Assembly (NCBI GenBank): GCA_022828595.1
Contig: JAKGHH010000008.1
Span: 432,728 to 496,727 of the forward strand
Direction of reading: 5' to 3'
DNA: 64,000 bases
From: Nelumbo lutea
Taxonomy: Eukaryota; Streptophyta; Magnoliopsida; Proteales; Nelumbonaceae
Positions 1-11,060 of the stretch are shown here, one piece after another. A program made the translations under genes and the position numbers. A model generated the notes under the pieces. That model was not told where the DNA came from, ran no database searches, and was given only the letters and a program-made list of their open reading frames with translations. Within the stretch, counting starts at the first letter, position 1; each line of letters begins with the position of its first letter.

Positions 1-1000
1 AAGATGGGGAAGACGATTGGTGGTGGTCGTGAAGTTGGAGGATTGTACTACTTGGATGACCATGGTCCTTAGAAGCCTCTTCATCCCTCTCTTACACCAC
101 ATCAATGGCATTGTCATCTTGGTCATCCTTCTCTATGTGTTTTGAAAAAGCAAGTCCCAACCTTGGAGTCTGTAATTCAGTTAGATTGAGTTAGGTTAGT
201 TGAGCAAACATCATAGAGTGTCTTTTGTTGCTAGGGATGATAAGAAGGTCCTAAGTCCTTTTGCTTTAGTCCATTCAGATGTTTGGGGTCCTAGTCATGT
301 GTCATCTTATAATGGATTCAGATATTTTGTAACATTTATTGATGACTATTCAAGAATGACATGGATTTACTTAATGAAAGATTGTTAAGAATTCTTCTCT
401 ATTTTTCTATCTTTTCATGCTGAGATAAGGAATCGGTTTGGTTTATGCATTAAAGTGTTCCGTTCAGATAATGCTAAGGAATACTTTCATAATAATTTTC
501 AGTATTCTTTTGACTCTCATGGTATTATACATCAGTCCTCATGTTCACACACTCCTCTGCAAAATGATGTGGTTGAGAGAAAAAATCACCATGTGATTGA
601 AACTGCTCGGGCCTTGTTGATTCAAATGTCAATTCCTAAAATCTATTGGAGTGATGCAATTCTCACATCTTGTTTTCTCATAAATTGTATGCCTTCTTCA
701 GTCCTAGATGGCAAGTCACCTTTCTCTATCTTGTTTCCTTCAACCTCACCTTTTTCTCTTCCTCCTTGTGTGTTTTGTTCACAAATTGGGTCCAGGCCAT
801 GATAAACTTGACTCTAGAGCTATTAGATGTGTTTTTCTTGGTTACTTTCATACTCAAAAAGGTTACAAATGATATGACCATATTTTACGGGAAGCTTTTG
901 TTGCTCCGGATGTTACATTCTTTGAGAGTTTACCTTTTCTCTAGATGTGAACCTTCTCCTTTTATTTCCTCTTCTCTCTAAATCTAGTGATGTCTTTATT
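1..1000 (+). pseudogene. Copia-0 gag-pre-integrase and integrase, broken
   Basis: Codons from about 1-190 read GGLYYLDD and QWHCHLGHPS, the gag-pre-integrase block, with a stop at about position 70. The integrase core follows: HSDVWGP near 268-288 (first catalytic Asp), RSDNAKEY near 463-486 (second Asp), and NDVVERKN near 562-585 (catalytic Glu). All three catalytic residues survive but sit in pieces: there is an in-frame stop after LMKDC near 386 and a frame change after about 770. The Asn-Gly usual before VxERKN is Asn-Asp here. It would have inserted cDNA into the genome. Confidence 0.85.
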
Positions 1001-1299
1001 CCCTGCCTACTATGGAGGAGCCTATTCGACCATCTATTCACAAAGTGTACTTTAGATGTGATAGACAACCAGAATTGTTGCCAGTAGTTGATCCAGCTCT
1101 AGCTTCTGGCATGCCACTAGAGTCTTCGCCGTTGATAGATCCACCATCCTCAGATCTTGATCTTCCTATTGCCTTCATAAAGGTAAGCGTACTTGCACAG
1201 ATCACCCCCTTTCTCGGTATGTCTCCTTTGCTCACTTGTCTCCCTCACATCAACGTTTCATTTCCCTTCTATCCTCTGTTTCTCTACCGTGTTTTCTAT

Positions 1300-2819
1300 A
1301 GGAAGCCCTTACATCTCTTAATTGGAAGAAGGCGATGGATGAAGAATTTCACGTTCTTCAATCCAATAATACTTGGGATCTCACTTCCTTACCACCTGGG
1401 AAGCAGGCCGTTGGTTGTCGATGGGTATATATAGTTAAACACCGTCAAGATGGCAGTATTAAGCGGTTTAAAGCTCGACTTGTTGCAAAGGGGCATACTT
1501 AGACCTATGGTGTGGACTACTCAGAAACCTTCTCTCCTGTGGCTAAAACAGGTTTTGTATGAGTGCTCATTGCTTTAGCTGACCACTTTGCTTGGCCCCT
1601 ATTTCAGCTTGATGTCAAAAATGCGTTTCTCCATGGTGATCTTCAAGAGGAGTTATATATGGAGCAACCTCCTGGGTATGTTGCTCAGGGAGAGTCAGGA
1701 AAGGTGTGTCGATTGAAGAAGGCTATCTATGGGCTGAAGCAATCACCACGGTCATAGTTTGGTTGTTTTAGTAGTGTGGTGCAAGATTTTGGCTTGGCTT
1801 GAAACAATGCATTGTTGATCACTCTATGTTTAGTAGAGACTCGTCATCTGGGAAGATCATTCTAGCAGTGTATGTTAATGATATTGTTCTCACTGGTAAT
1901 GATACACATGGAATTGATGAGTTGAAACAATTCCTACAGCAACACTTTCAAACTAAAGATCTAGGAACCTTGAAGTACTTTCTTGGAATTGAGGTAGCTC
2001 GATCGAAGTGGGGAAACTCTCTATCACAAAGAAAGTATGTTTTAGATATGTTGGATGAAACTAGGTTGTTAGGATCAAAGCTAGTTGAAACTCCCATGGA
2101 TCCTAATGTGAAGATGACTAGTAGTCAGGGGGAGCCATTAGAAGACCCTACAAAGTATCGAAGACTAGTGGGCAAGTTGATCTATCTTACCATCATTAGG
2201 CCTGACATCTCCTTTAGTGTTGGAGTCCTCAGTCAAATCATGCAGAATCCAACATTGGGATGGTGTTATGAGGGTGCTGAAGTATCTAAAGGGTGCTCCT
2301 AATCGAGGGCTTTTGTATAAGAAAGGGGGAGATATGTCTCTGGTAGGGTACTCAAATGCAGATTGGGCAAGGCCTCCAATGGACAGGAAGTCTACTACAG
2401 GTTATTGTACTTTCTTATGCGGAAATCTCATTACTTGGAAGAGAAAGAAGCAGAATGTAGTTGCTAGGAGTAGCGCTAAAGCTGAATACAGGGCAATGGC
2501 CCATGTCACCTGTGAGCTAGTCTGGTTGAAGCATCTTCTTCAGGAGATGAATATCACAATTTGTCAACCCATTAAATTGTTTTGTGACAACCAAGCTGCA
2601 ACACATATTGCCTCTAGTCCAGTGTTTCATGAAAGGACTAAACGCATTGAAGTTGATTGCCATTTCGTGAGAGAGAAAGTGACAAGTGGAGAGGTTGTTA
2701 CACCCTTTGTTAAATCTGAAGACCAAGTAGTTGATATTTTTACTAAAAGTGTGAGTCGCTCAAGGATGGACTATATTTGTAACAAGCTGGAACTTTATGA
2801 TATATATGCTCCAGCTTGA
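1300..2819 (+). pseudogene. Copia-0 reverse transcriptase and RNase H, broken
   Basis: RT begins about 1300 with EALTSLNWKKAMDEEF and runs through WVYIVKHRQDGS, ARLVAKGHT (then a stop), DVKNAFLHGDL and KKAIYGLKQSP (then a stop). The catalytic box reads YVNDIVLTGND near 1870-1902, so one of the two essential aspartates of YVDD is Asn. RNase H runs from about 2330 to the TGA after YDIYAPA, with YSNADWA, SSAKAEYRA and LFCDNQAA. Stops at about 1500, 1560, 1756 and 1800 and a frame change near 2260 rule out function. Confidence 0.9.
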
Positions 2820-2826
2820 GGGGGAG

Positions 2827-3100
2827 TGTCAGAATTGTTAGAAGTAGTTAACAAGGGCAGTATTATCATTTTCATGTTATTCTTTCTCTCTAATATCTTC
2901 TGTAATTTTCCCAAGGGTATTGTAGTCATTTCAGCCTTAATAGAATGTTAATACAACCTGGGTCAACAGTAAGGAGAATAGAACAGACTTCTCCTTTCTT
3001 GTCTTCCCTCTTTTCTTCTCCTATTCTTCTCATTCCCTTCCCTTTCTCTTCCTATCTTCTTTTCTTTCTTTCATCTATTCTTTTCTTCACTTTTTCCTCA
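2827..3100 (+). repeat. 3' LTR of Copia-0
   Basis: Begins TGTCAGAATTG directly after the purine tract GAGGGGGAG and ends in a pyrimidine-rich stretch closing TTTTTCCTCA. The 5' boundary is firm; the 3' boundary is chosen as the last CA before unrelated gag sequence and is approximate. Confidence 0.65.
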
Positions 3101-3440
3101 CTTTATTAAAGTTGGAACACATACAATGGGGAGAAGCCTTTTGCTGTTTACTTCTCTATGCTAAAATCTTTTTGGCAAGAGATTGACTCGTTGGGTATTG
3201 TTGTGTGGGGGTGTACCGTATCTCAAACTTATGACATAGTTAGTGGTGAGAAAAGTAGGAGACAGGTGTAGGTTGCACAAGTCTCAACTGATCACTTTGC
3301 CAATGTTGGGGTGAAGCCAAGGGCTACCACTTAGAAGAAAGATGTAGTATATGAGTATTGCAAGAAACCCAAGCACACGAAGGATACCTGCTGGAAGCTA
3401 CATCTAGAGCTTATACCTCCTAGATTCAACAACTCCCCTC
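3101..3440 (+). pseudogene. Lineage-B copia gag relic
   Basis: Plus-strand gag fragment with stops. Recognisable pieces are a stretch equivalent to EKPFAVYFSMLKSFWQEIDS at about 3127-3195, then STDHFANVGVKPRA and the knuckle EYCKKPKHTKDTCWKLH near 3355-3407. It matches the gag of Copia-IV and Copia-V but lacks the part between the two blocks, and the first Cys of the knuckle is Tyr (codon TAT, after VV). No LTR or pol of the same lineage is attached. Confidence 0.7.
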
Positions 3441-3701
3441 ACTATTAGTTACCTTAGTGTTCGGATAAATACAAGTTTCAACTAGCTTAACCCATAGTAA
3501 CCTTGCTTCCTCAAACAAATCAAGTACATGCTTTCACTGTGAGGGGGAGATTCCCTATTTAGATCTTGCCACCTCAATCCCCAAGAAGTACTTTAACTGT
3601 CCCAAGTCATTGCTTTGGATTTTGTGTTGTAGAAATTGTTTCAATTCATCAATTTCTCAAGTATCACTTCCTATAATAATGATGTAAACATATACCACAA
3701 G

Positions 3702-4234
3702 TAGGGTGGATTCGAGCCAAGCCGAATATCTAGCTATTTGAGATCAGCTTGGTCATAACTTATTAGGCTCGAGCTCGAGCTTGATTCGAACTAGAGACTT
3801 GAGCTCAAGCTCGTCTCGAGTCAAAAGCTTGGAAGTTCGAGCTTGGCTCGGCTGCCTTTGATTGCAGGTCTCCCTAGCAGCCAAGGTCTCCCTCGGTTGT
3901 CGAGGTGCCAAGCCGAGGTCTCCATCTGCTGATGAGGTGTCGAGTCGAGGTCTCCCTCAGTTGTTAAGGTGTCGAGCTGAGGTCTCCTTCAATTGTCGAG
4001 GTGCCGAACTGAGGTGTCGAGCCGAGGTCTCCTTTAGTAGCCGAGTCGAGGTGACACCATATGTACATATATTCAACTAGGCTCACGAGCCTCATGAGCT
4101 GAGCTGTATTAAGCTCAAGCTCGGCTCGATTAGCAAATGAGCCCATATATTAGGCTCAAGTTCGGCTCGAAGCTCGGTTTAGATCGAGCCGAGCTCGAAC
4201 AGCTTGTGAACAACTCAGCTCGTGGCCACCCTTA
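3702..4234. mobile_element. Non-autonomous hAT-like element with 8-bp target duplication
   Basis: 533-bp element. The left end TAGGGTGGATTCGAGCC is an imperfect inverted copy of the right end, which read inward is TAAGGGTGGCCACGAGC. It is flanked by ACCACAAG (3694-3701) and ACCACAAT (4235-4242), an 8-bp duplication with one mismatch, as expected for hAT. Removing the element and one copy restores a continuous antisense copia RT. Both arms are packed with GCTCGAGC-type subterminal motifs, as in many plant hAT MITEs. It has no transposase reading frame. The centre is a minisatellite. Confidence 0.8.
3866..4050 (+). repeat. 32-bp minisatellite inside the hAT-like element
   Basis: Units begin AGGTCTCC at 3884, 3916, 3948 and 3980, exactly 32 bp apart. 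A partial unit starts at 3866, and a further unit at 4025 follows a 13-bp duplicated tail (period 45). The consensus ends roughly TTGTCGAGGTGCCGAGCCG. The period is not a multiple of three and no protein is implied. Confidence 0.85.
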
Positions 4235-4400
4235 ACCACAATAATAATTTGTTAGATGAAAGTATCTCTGCTGAAAACTAGATGATCAATGCTGAACTAA
4301 TGTAATCTAAACTCCTGCACTACACTACTTAACCTACCAAAGCAAGCATGTCGCAACTGTTTTAGACCATAAATCACCTTCCTTAGCTTGCACATGTTTC

Positions 4401-5700
4401 CATTAAAGGTTTCGTTCTGATAATATAAAGAAATACTTACAAGGACTCTTCTAGTCATTTTTTATTCTCATGTAATTATCCATCAATCTTCTTGCCCGCA
4501 AACACCCCAACAAAAGGATGTGGCTGAATGGAAGAATAGACACTTACTTGATATGGCTCAGGCATTCTTAATTCAAATGTCCATCCCTAAAGTTTATTGG
4601 AATTATGTTGTTCTTACGTCTTGATTCCTCATAAATCGTATGCCTTCATCTATTCTTGTTAGTGAATTTCCTTCTTTTTATCTCTATGCCTTGTTTTCTC
4701 TTCATCCTCATTTTTGGTTGAGTTTGTTTTGTTCATGGACTTAGTCCTAGGTTGGATAATCTTGAACCTTTTGCTCTTAATGTGTTTCTGGGATATTCTC
4801 AGACCCAGAAAAGTTATAAATGTTACCATTTTTCCTTCTTCGGTCCTTTGTTCTTCTTGATGTTTCCTTTTTTGAGAATTTACCATTTTTCTCTGTAGTC
4901 TAGTCTCCCTCATCTTCTCCTCTTCCTCTTCCTACTGCAGAGGTTTCCTTGCCATTGGTAGACCCACCAGCTCCCACCATTCAGGCTACTACATGAGCAC
5001 TATTCACAGAGTGTACACCAAGGGACCACAAGAAATATTTTCTCTAACTCCAACTTTTTCCAAACGATCATCAGTTTTACCATCGATAGATCCAAATGAC
5101 ATAGACTTCCCTATTGCCCTTTGGAAAAGTAAGCACCCTTGTACCAAACTACCAATCATCCTATTTGTCATTATGTGTCTTTAGCTCATTTGTCTCCATC
5201 CTACCAGTGATTTGTGTCTCTTCTTTCTTCTATATTTGTTCCTCTTTTTGTACAGGAAGCTCTTGCATCACCTAACAAGAAGGCAATGGATGAAGAATTT
5301 TATGCTCTCAAGTCTAACCACACCTAGGATCTCACCACCTTGCCTCATGGCAAACAAGCAATAGGGTCTAGATGGGTTTATACTAATAAATATCACCCTG
5401 ATGGTAATGTTGATTGATACAAAGCATGATTAGTAGCAAAGTGATGCACTCAAAAGTATGGGATTGACTATACTGAGATTTTCTCTCTGGTTGCCAAAAT
5501 GAGTTCTCTACGGATAACGTTTTCCTTGTTTGCTCACTTTAATCGGTCTCTATTTCTTCTTGACAGCAATAATGCTTTCTTCATGGTAAGCTTCAAGAAT
5601 AAGTTTATATGGAGCAACCACCTGGGTATGCTACTCAAGGGGAGGTAGCAAAGATGTGCAAGTTAAGGAAAGTGATTTATGGTTTGAAGCAGTCGGTCAT
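4401..5700 (+). pseudogene. Copia integrase and RT N-terminal half, relic
   Basis: Starts with integrase text equivalent to VSFRSDN near 4405, then IIHQSSCPQTPQQKDVAEWKNR (in part) near 4478-4545, where the Arg after the catalytic Glu is Trp. The variable linker has several stops. RT starts near 5260 with EALASPNKKAMDEEFYAL, continues WVYTNKYHPDGNVD (stop) and the DSNNAF region, and ends KVIYGLKQS at about 5693. There the sequence switches to antisense gag. The second half of the RT, including the catalytic YVDD, is found inverted at 3447-4400. Confidence 0.75.
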
Positions 5701-5704
5701 GTTT

Positions 5705-6085
5705 TGGCTTATCCTCCCTATTATATTTCAATTTACCTTTTGCAATAAAAAACACCTCAACTAACTTTGACCATGGTACATAATTAAGGCCATTAAACTT
5801 GACAAGGGTCATTTGAACAACCATACAATCTTGTTGTAACACAAAAGCAAATATAACCTCACTATTTGATGAAGCCATAATGCTGAATAGGAAGAAGAAG
5901 ATAAGAGAAGAGGAGCGAAAAAAAATAGGGTTGCAGCAGAGAGGAAGAGAAAACTCACTCTCTCTAACTTCCATCCCTCTTTTATTAATGTTATATTAAT
6001 GTGTACAATGGCAGAACTATCTCTACTTAAATAACCAAACAAAAGGAGAAACAAAATGACTCTTATACCCTACTGTGAATACTGT
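5705..6085 (-). pseudogene. Antisense gag N-terminus and probable LTR relic
   Basis: The minus strand from 5878 reads MASSNSEVIFAFVLQQDC, then VQMTLVKFNGLNYVPWSK and LVEVFFIAKGKLKYN, the N-terminus of lineage-A copia gag (compare VQMTSIKLNGENYVPWAK in Copia-I). Upstream of it (5890-6085) is sequence with a long pyrimidine tract on the minus strand and short-LTR-like composition; no clear primer binding site is visible, so the LTR call is tentative. From 6086 to 6443 I see nothing recognisable. Confidence 0.6.
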
Positions 6086-6443
6086 TTCACATGGAAAATC
6101 CCAATAGGTTCTATAGAAGCTCATTGTAACCCATATATTTTTAGAAGAATCTACAACCTCCTACTCCTTATTCATGATATATGTTCTTATTGATGATGTA
6201 TCTTACGAGCTATTTCTGATTGAAGAATCTACAAACTACTTGTTACTCCAATGTAAAGAACATGTATACATACTGCATATACATGCATGGCTAAACGTAT
6301 GGGTGAAGTCGTATATATAATACCCATGAAAATGTGCATTGAATTCGTTTCCTGTAATTAATGGCAGAATTGCTGAAAACTCTACAGTGCATTTTCATCA
6401 ATAAAACAGATTGAATGTTGTTCTATTTATTCCACAAGCATAC

Positions 6444-6791
6444 CTCTTCCGCATCCTTTAGATAGAGAGAGGCAACAATAACTTGAACATCTTTAGTTTC
6501 CTCGATATAAGTGCCTATACATGTTTCAAAACATTGCCAAGACAAACTACTTCCAGTTGATGCTAATAGTTCAGCAGCCGGTCGGCATACTCGGCCTGCA
6601 CCCAAAATTAGGACAGCTGGCCCATTCTTTGAGTCATCTCCCTTCTCAGGCCCACAGTCATGGACCTTACCAATCCTCAGAGAATACTTATTCTTTTCTT
6701 TCTCAGAAACTCCAGATTTTTCACTTGGATTTGCAATAGAAGTTAGTGAATCAATTATTTGATCAAGGACTGAACTATCATCTGCACCAAC
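6444..6791 (-). CDS. LKR/SDH: LKR/SDH exon (start of SDH domain)
   Basis: 348 bp, exactly 116 codons, acceptor TTTTACAG and donor GTATGC, phase 0 at both ends. The translation starts VGADDSSVLDQIIDSLTSIA and contains the nucleotide-binding glycine motif VLILGAGRVCRPAAELLAS, which opens the saccharopine dehydrogenase half, then VQVIVASLYLKDAEE. SDH oxidises saccharopine to glutamate and aminoadipic semialdehyde using NAD. The segment between the conserved start and the glycine motif is the usual variable linker. No stop or frameshift. The next SDH exon is not found between 6443 and the window start, so the following intron is at least 6.4 kb and contains copia sequence. Confidence 0.95.
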
Positions 6792-7670
6792 CTGTAAAAG
6801 GAAAGCAGTGGTCATCTGATGATGATTAAACAGACCATAATACACAAATTACAGAAATCTATTTCCTATTGAGCAAGTTCAAATATCATATCCTAGTACT
6901 TACAGGAAAAGTACCATTAAGTGCATCATAATGTACTTAATATATGCTTACAGGACAACAATTTATTCCCTCTTTTTTCTTCCTTTTACCAATCAGTCAC
7001 CTTTTTATATAGTTCAAAAATGATAAAAGGAAAGAACCAACATATGAACTAAAATTTCAATAAAAAATTGAAAGATCCTAATCATAGAACTAATTTTAGG
7101 TTCTTCAAAATTTGGGTATTTCAAAAAAGGTAGATTTGATAGCTGTCAAGCTACAATACAAAATAATTTGTGGATAAATGTCAGAATGCAGTGAAGTAGC
7201 AATCTTGTATTCTTTACCTGTATTTTTGCCATGTAAACGTATGTAACTTTCTTGTATGGACACTATGACTATTAACCCATTTTTGGCCCTAATAAAGTGA
7301 TCAAAAAGCTATCCTAGAGGTTGACATAAAAAAAGCTGTAGATAAAGACTTATCCAGGAATTAATTTTGATACAACAAGAGAAACACCATTTTGGAAATA
7401 TTAATTCAAGTCAGTAGACAACATATTGATCAGAAAAGAGCTCTGTAAATAGCATGTAATATAGTAAACACAATTCAAATTAATGCTTTATATGAGTAAC
7501 ACTTTGAATTAGAGAACAATGAATAAGATGTTTCCCGTAAAAAAATTTTGTCTTCTTACAATATAAACAATAGTAGTTATGGTAGTGCTTGTAAAATTGA
7601 ATAACTTGCAATTAAATTTAAAATGGATGGAGAATCATGTTAATCAAAATGTGTCCATTAAAATGAATGC

Positions 7671-7964
7671 TATTAGTGTAGGGGTATTTCTGTCTTTATA
7701 CTTACGTTGAGGTTGCTGATCTGTAATATTATATTAGAGCTAGTGTCCCTCAATTAAATAAGGGCACATGTGTCTTTTCCATTATATTAATAATATAAAA
7801 ACATGTCTGGTCGAATGGGAGAGTGACTTTTTCCCTAATTCGAACCAGACTTTTCTTCTCTCCTTTTCTCGTCCTTTCTCTCTCTCTCTTTCTTCCCTCT
7901 TTCTTCCTCTTCTTCTTGGCTGTTATCAGACTAACAGAACTCAAAGGCAGGCTGAATTATAACA
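7671..7964 (+). repeat. 5' LTR of Copia-I
   Basis: 294 bp beginning TATTAGTGTAGGGG (the usual TG is TA here) and ending ATTATAACA, followed at once by the initiator-methionine-type primer site TGGTATCAGAGC. It carries a TATAAAA box at 7794-7800 and a long CT-rich tract. A hand alignment with the 3' LTR shows roughly eleven substitutions. Confidence 0.9.
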
Positions 7965-8558
7965 TGGTATCAGAGCACAACTAAGCAACTCGGATCTGCC
8001 CAGATTTCTGTTCTCTGCACACTCAATCTAGGGTTTTCCCTTGATTTCTCTGCCATCGATTGGAGATAAGGGAAAGGGCTGAAAAGGAGTGGTCGCCCTC
8101 TTCCCTTGGAGGTTTCTATACCTCCAGTTGTGTCTTGTGTGGTCGGTTGCTGTGGTTTCTAAGAAGCCCTCCCCTAATTGATGAAGAGAAGAGGGCTGAT
8201 TCGTGTGGTGCAGTGGGTGTCTTGTGTGGACTGATTTTCTTCTTGTGTGGTTTGTCTTTGAAGTGATGAGGTAAGAGATTTCTATGCATATTTTTCTGTT
8301 ATGAATCTAATAGGAATTATGTTTCAGATCGTATGATGGGATTTCAGACTGTAGTGTGCTAGGGTTTATGTTGTTTTTTTATTGTGTGATTCGAAGGAGG
8401 AGTGGTGCTCATATAGTGGTGAGATTTCAGGTAGTCATAGGGTAGGATTTGTGGTGTAAAGAGTGCAATCTTCAGCAATAACAAGTGCTGAAACCAATGT
8501 GATCAGTGTGATCAAACAGTGTGCAGTGTGCCGAATTCAGTGATAACAGAATTCAGCA

Positions 8559-9400
8559 ATGGGAGATAACAATGATAGCAAATCTAATGTGATGATACCT
8601 GTTGACTACCTAAATGTTCAAATGACCTCCATTAAACTGAATGGAGAGAATTATGTACCTTGGGCTAAATCTGTAGAAGTTTTTTTGAAGGCAAAGAAGA
8701 AGGTGAAACACATAAGGGAGGAGAAACCCTCCATTGATTCTCATGAATATGAAGACTGGGAACAAGAGGATGCATAGATTATCACGTGATTATGGAATAG
8801 CATGGAACCCAAGATTAGTGTAAATTTCATGTTTCTTGACACTGCCAAAGATGTGTGGGACCATGCTAAGAAGTTGTATTCTGGTCAAGACAATACAACC
8901 AGAGCATATCAGCTGTATCAGGAATATTTTAATCTACAACAAGGCAATCAGAGTCTTGAGGAGTACTATGCTAGTATGAGAAACATCCGTAATGAGTTGA
9001 ATGTTTATCACCCCCTCACTTCTGATGTCAAAATTCAGCAACAATAGAGAGAACAACTTGACATGACTCGATTTTTGGTGGGGCTGAAATCTGAGTATGA
9101 ACCAGTACGGGCTCAGATACTAGGAGGGTCAGCTCTCCCTTCTTTAGAAGAGGTGTTTGCTCGACTTCGGAGGACTTCTATTGGATCTACTGAGAACTCT
9201 AATGTCTCAGATAGATCAGCCTTTGCAATGTCAAGGGGCCGTGGTGAGGAGCTCAGTTTGGCCGTGGTGGTAGCAGTGGTTCGGTATATGGCCGGAGTGG
9301 TGGTGGTGGACCTACATATAACCGTGGTGGTGGTCGTACTGGAGGTAGAGATTCAGGGGAGCCCGTGGTAGAGGATGTGGCTCGGGTCTAAGGAGGTATG
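8559..9400 (+). pseudogene. Copia-I gag, broken
   Basis: Starts MGDNNDSKSNVMIP at 8559, after a leader of about 590 bp. It contains VQMTSIKLNGENYVPWAKS, WNSMEPKISVNFMFLD, KLYSGQDN, LEEYYASMRNIRNELNVYHP and RAQILGGSALPSLEEVFARL. Stops replace Gln at about 8776 and 9044, and there is a frame change in the Gly/Arg-rich tail after about 9235. The zinc knuckle is degraded near 9390-9430 but HTINYCYDLHGPP remains. Gag would form the virus-like particle. Confidence 0.85.
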
Positions 9401-9639
9401 CTCATTGTGCTATGGATGGACATACCATTAATTATTGCTATGACTTGCATGGTCCACCCTCAACCTGGGCCAATCATGCCATGACTAGTGACACCAGTTC
9501 CAATTTCAGACAGGAGAATAGTTCAGTTGATCAGATGCCTCCTACATCCACAGATGGTTCTGGGAAGGAGATGGTGAGTGTTCCCCGTGATGAGTATGAG
9601 AGGTTTGTCCAATCTACATCTCAGCAGAACACGACTACT

Positions 9640-10406
9640 TTTGCACTCAAGTATGGCTTGTTTGGCATCCACACCCTATCCCTAGATTTTTGACTCTAGA
9701 GCATCCGATCACATGACTGGAACTCATTGCTCAACATCACAATCTATTACCCTTGCTAATGGTTCCACATCCTCCATTTATGGTGTTGGCAATGTTGACT
9801 TGGACCCTGTATCCCTATCCTCAGTTTTGTATGTCCCTAAATTTCCATTTAACCTTATGTCTGTTAGTAAGCTGACCAAGGCGCTCGAGCATGGTTTGGT
9901 AGGTTCGGTGAGGTGGTAAAGAAGTTTGGTATGAAAAGTGCCAAGTTGATCATTCGGTTTTCAGTCATGACTCTCCAGTAGGAAAAATACTATCGGTGGT
10001 GTATATAGATGATATTGTTATTACCGGGAATGATAAAATAGGCATTGACAGGTTGGAGACTTTTCTACAAGAACATTTTCAAACAAAGGACTTTGGTAAA
10101 TTGAAATATTTCTTGGGGATAGAAGTAGCAAGGTCTAAGCACAGTATTAATTTGTGTCAGAGGAAATATGTGCTTGATTTGCTGGAGGAAACAAGTTTGT
10201 TAGGTGCTAAACTAGCTGAAACACCTATGGAAACAAATACTAAGCTGAGTAGTGATATGGATGAAGTGTTTGAAGACACTGGCAGATACCGACGACTTGT
10301 AGGTAAACTGAACTACCTAACCATTACTCAGCCAGATATTTCATTTGTGGTTAGTGTGGTAAGTCAGTTCATGCAGAAACCTCTGGTTCCTCATTGGAAT
10401 GCGGTT
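9640..10406 (+). pseudogene. Copia-I protease start fused by deletion to RT
   Basis: 9680-9880 reads DSRASDHMTGT (protease active site DSGA changed to DSRA), ITLANGSTSSIYGVGNVD and FPFNLMSVSKLTKA. At about 9881-9888 it jumps directly to HGLVGSVRW-type RT text equivalent to the AWFGRFGEVV region, so the integrase and the N-terminal half of RT are missing. RT then continues with VYIDDIVITGND (YVDD as YIDD, both catalytic aspartates kept), DFGKLKYFLGIEVARS and RRLVGKLNYLT, up to the TSD CTAAG at 10407-10411, where the solo LTR interrupts it. Confidence 0.85.
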
Positions 10407-11060
10407 CTAAGTGTTAGACAGTGTATGCCCTTAGCTCCAATCAGAATGACGTACATTATGACATTTATTGTAAATGAATAAAGTACATATTTGATTCATG
10501 TTATTATGGTGTGCTTCTGTGTAATACCCTTAAACTGGACAAATATGAGACTCGTGTTAGTTTAGAATCTTCATAGCCGTTGGATAGATCTGGGGAGATT
10601 TATCCTGCCAAGGCTGACACTGATGTGCCGCCAAGTTGGTTGGGGTGGTTTGTCTCAGCTGCCAGGGTGAGACCTGAGGTATATGCAGTGTGGGTTTTCT
10701 AGAAACCCTGAACCGGACCAGAATTCTAGCATTGCCCTAGACCTTAGAGATTGATGGGAAAAACTGGAATGTTACACTTGACCTAGACACGATTATGATA
10801 CTGCACTAGGTGTCAGATTGGGCTGCCTTTAATATGCCAATTAGTGAGATCCTTAGAGGGGGTCAAAACCTGGGTATGTTGGGACAGTCTGAGAATTCAT
10901 CTGAGTGGGTGATCATAGTGATAGGATCAGTCCCTTTGTCGGACAAAGGTAATGATCGGGGATGCACTCTATCTGATGGAAACCAAAACTGTCAGCAGTT
11001 GATTTCAATCGTTGAAATTTGTTTGGCAAAATATATTTATATAGTGATATACATATATAT

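Larger units (their letters stand above)
1..3100 (+). mobile_element. Copia-0, Ty1/copia LTR retrotransposon, 5'-truncated by window
   Basis: Plus-strand copia element whose 5' LTR, gag and protease lie before the window. Order seen: end of the gag-pre-integrase region, integrase, reverse transcriptase, RNase H, purine tract TTGAGGGGGAG ending at 2826, then the 3' LTR. This domain order (integrase before RT) is diagnostic of Ty1/copia. Many stops and frame shifts make it a dead copy. It lies antisense to LKR/SDH, in the intron following the exon at 6444. The target duplication cannot be tested because the 5' end is off the window. Confidence 0.9.
3447..4400 (-). pseudogene. Inverted copia RT half, split by a hAT-like element
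   Basis: On the minus strand, 4395-4243 reads CKLRKVIYGLKQ, then HACFGRLSSVVQEF and DHLVFSRD. After the hAT-like insertion the reading continues at 3701-3447 with the catalytic strand region, then a block equivalent to LKYFLGIEVARS, HVLDLFEEARLL and VETC. This is the C-terminal half of a lineage-A RT. The start of this half (CKLRKVIYGLKQ) is also present in the plus-strand RT at about 5655-5693, so the two halves look like one RT whose second half has been inverted and displaced upstream. Several stops. Confidence 0.7.

Noticed and set aside
3862..4080. 72-codon frame over the minisatellite, resembling a repeat protein
   Set aside because: The 32-bp period shifts frame every unit, so the repeating peptide is not maintained; it is non-coding repeat.
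6511..6762. Plus-strand open frames of 83 and 72 codons
   Set aside because: They overlap the LKR/SDH exon on the opposite strand, whose splice sites and motifs are clear; these are shadows.
7965..7976. TGGTATCAGAGC motifs at several places suggested tRNA gene fragments
   Set aside because: Each lies exactly at an LTR inner edge and is a primer binding site complementary to initiator tRNA-Met; no cloverleaf surrounds them.
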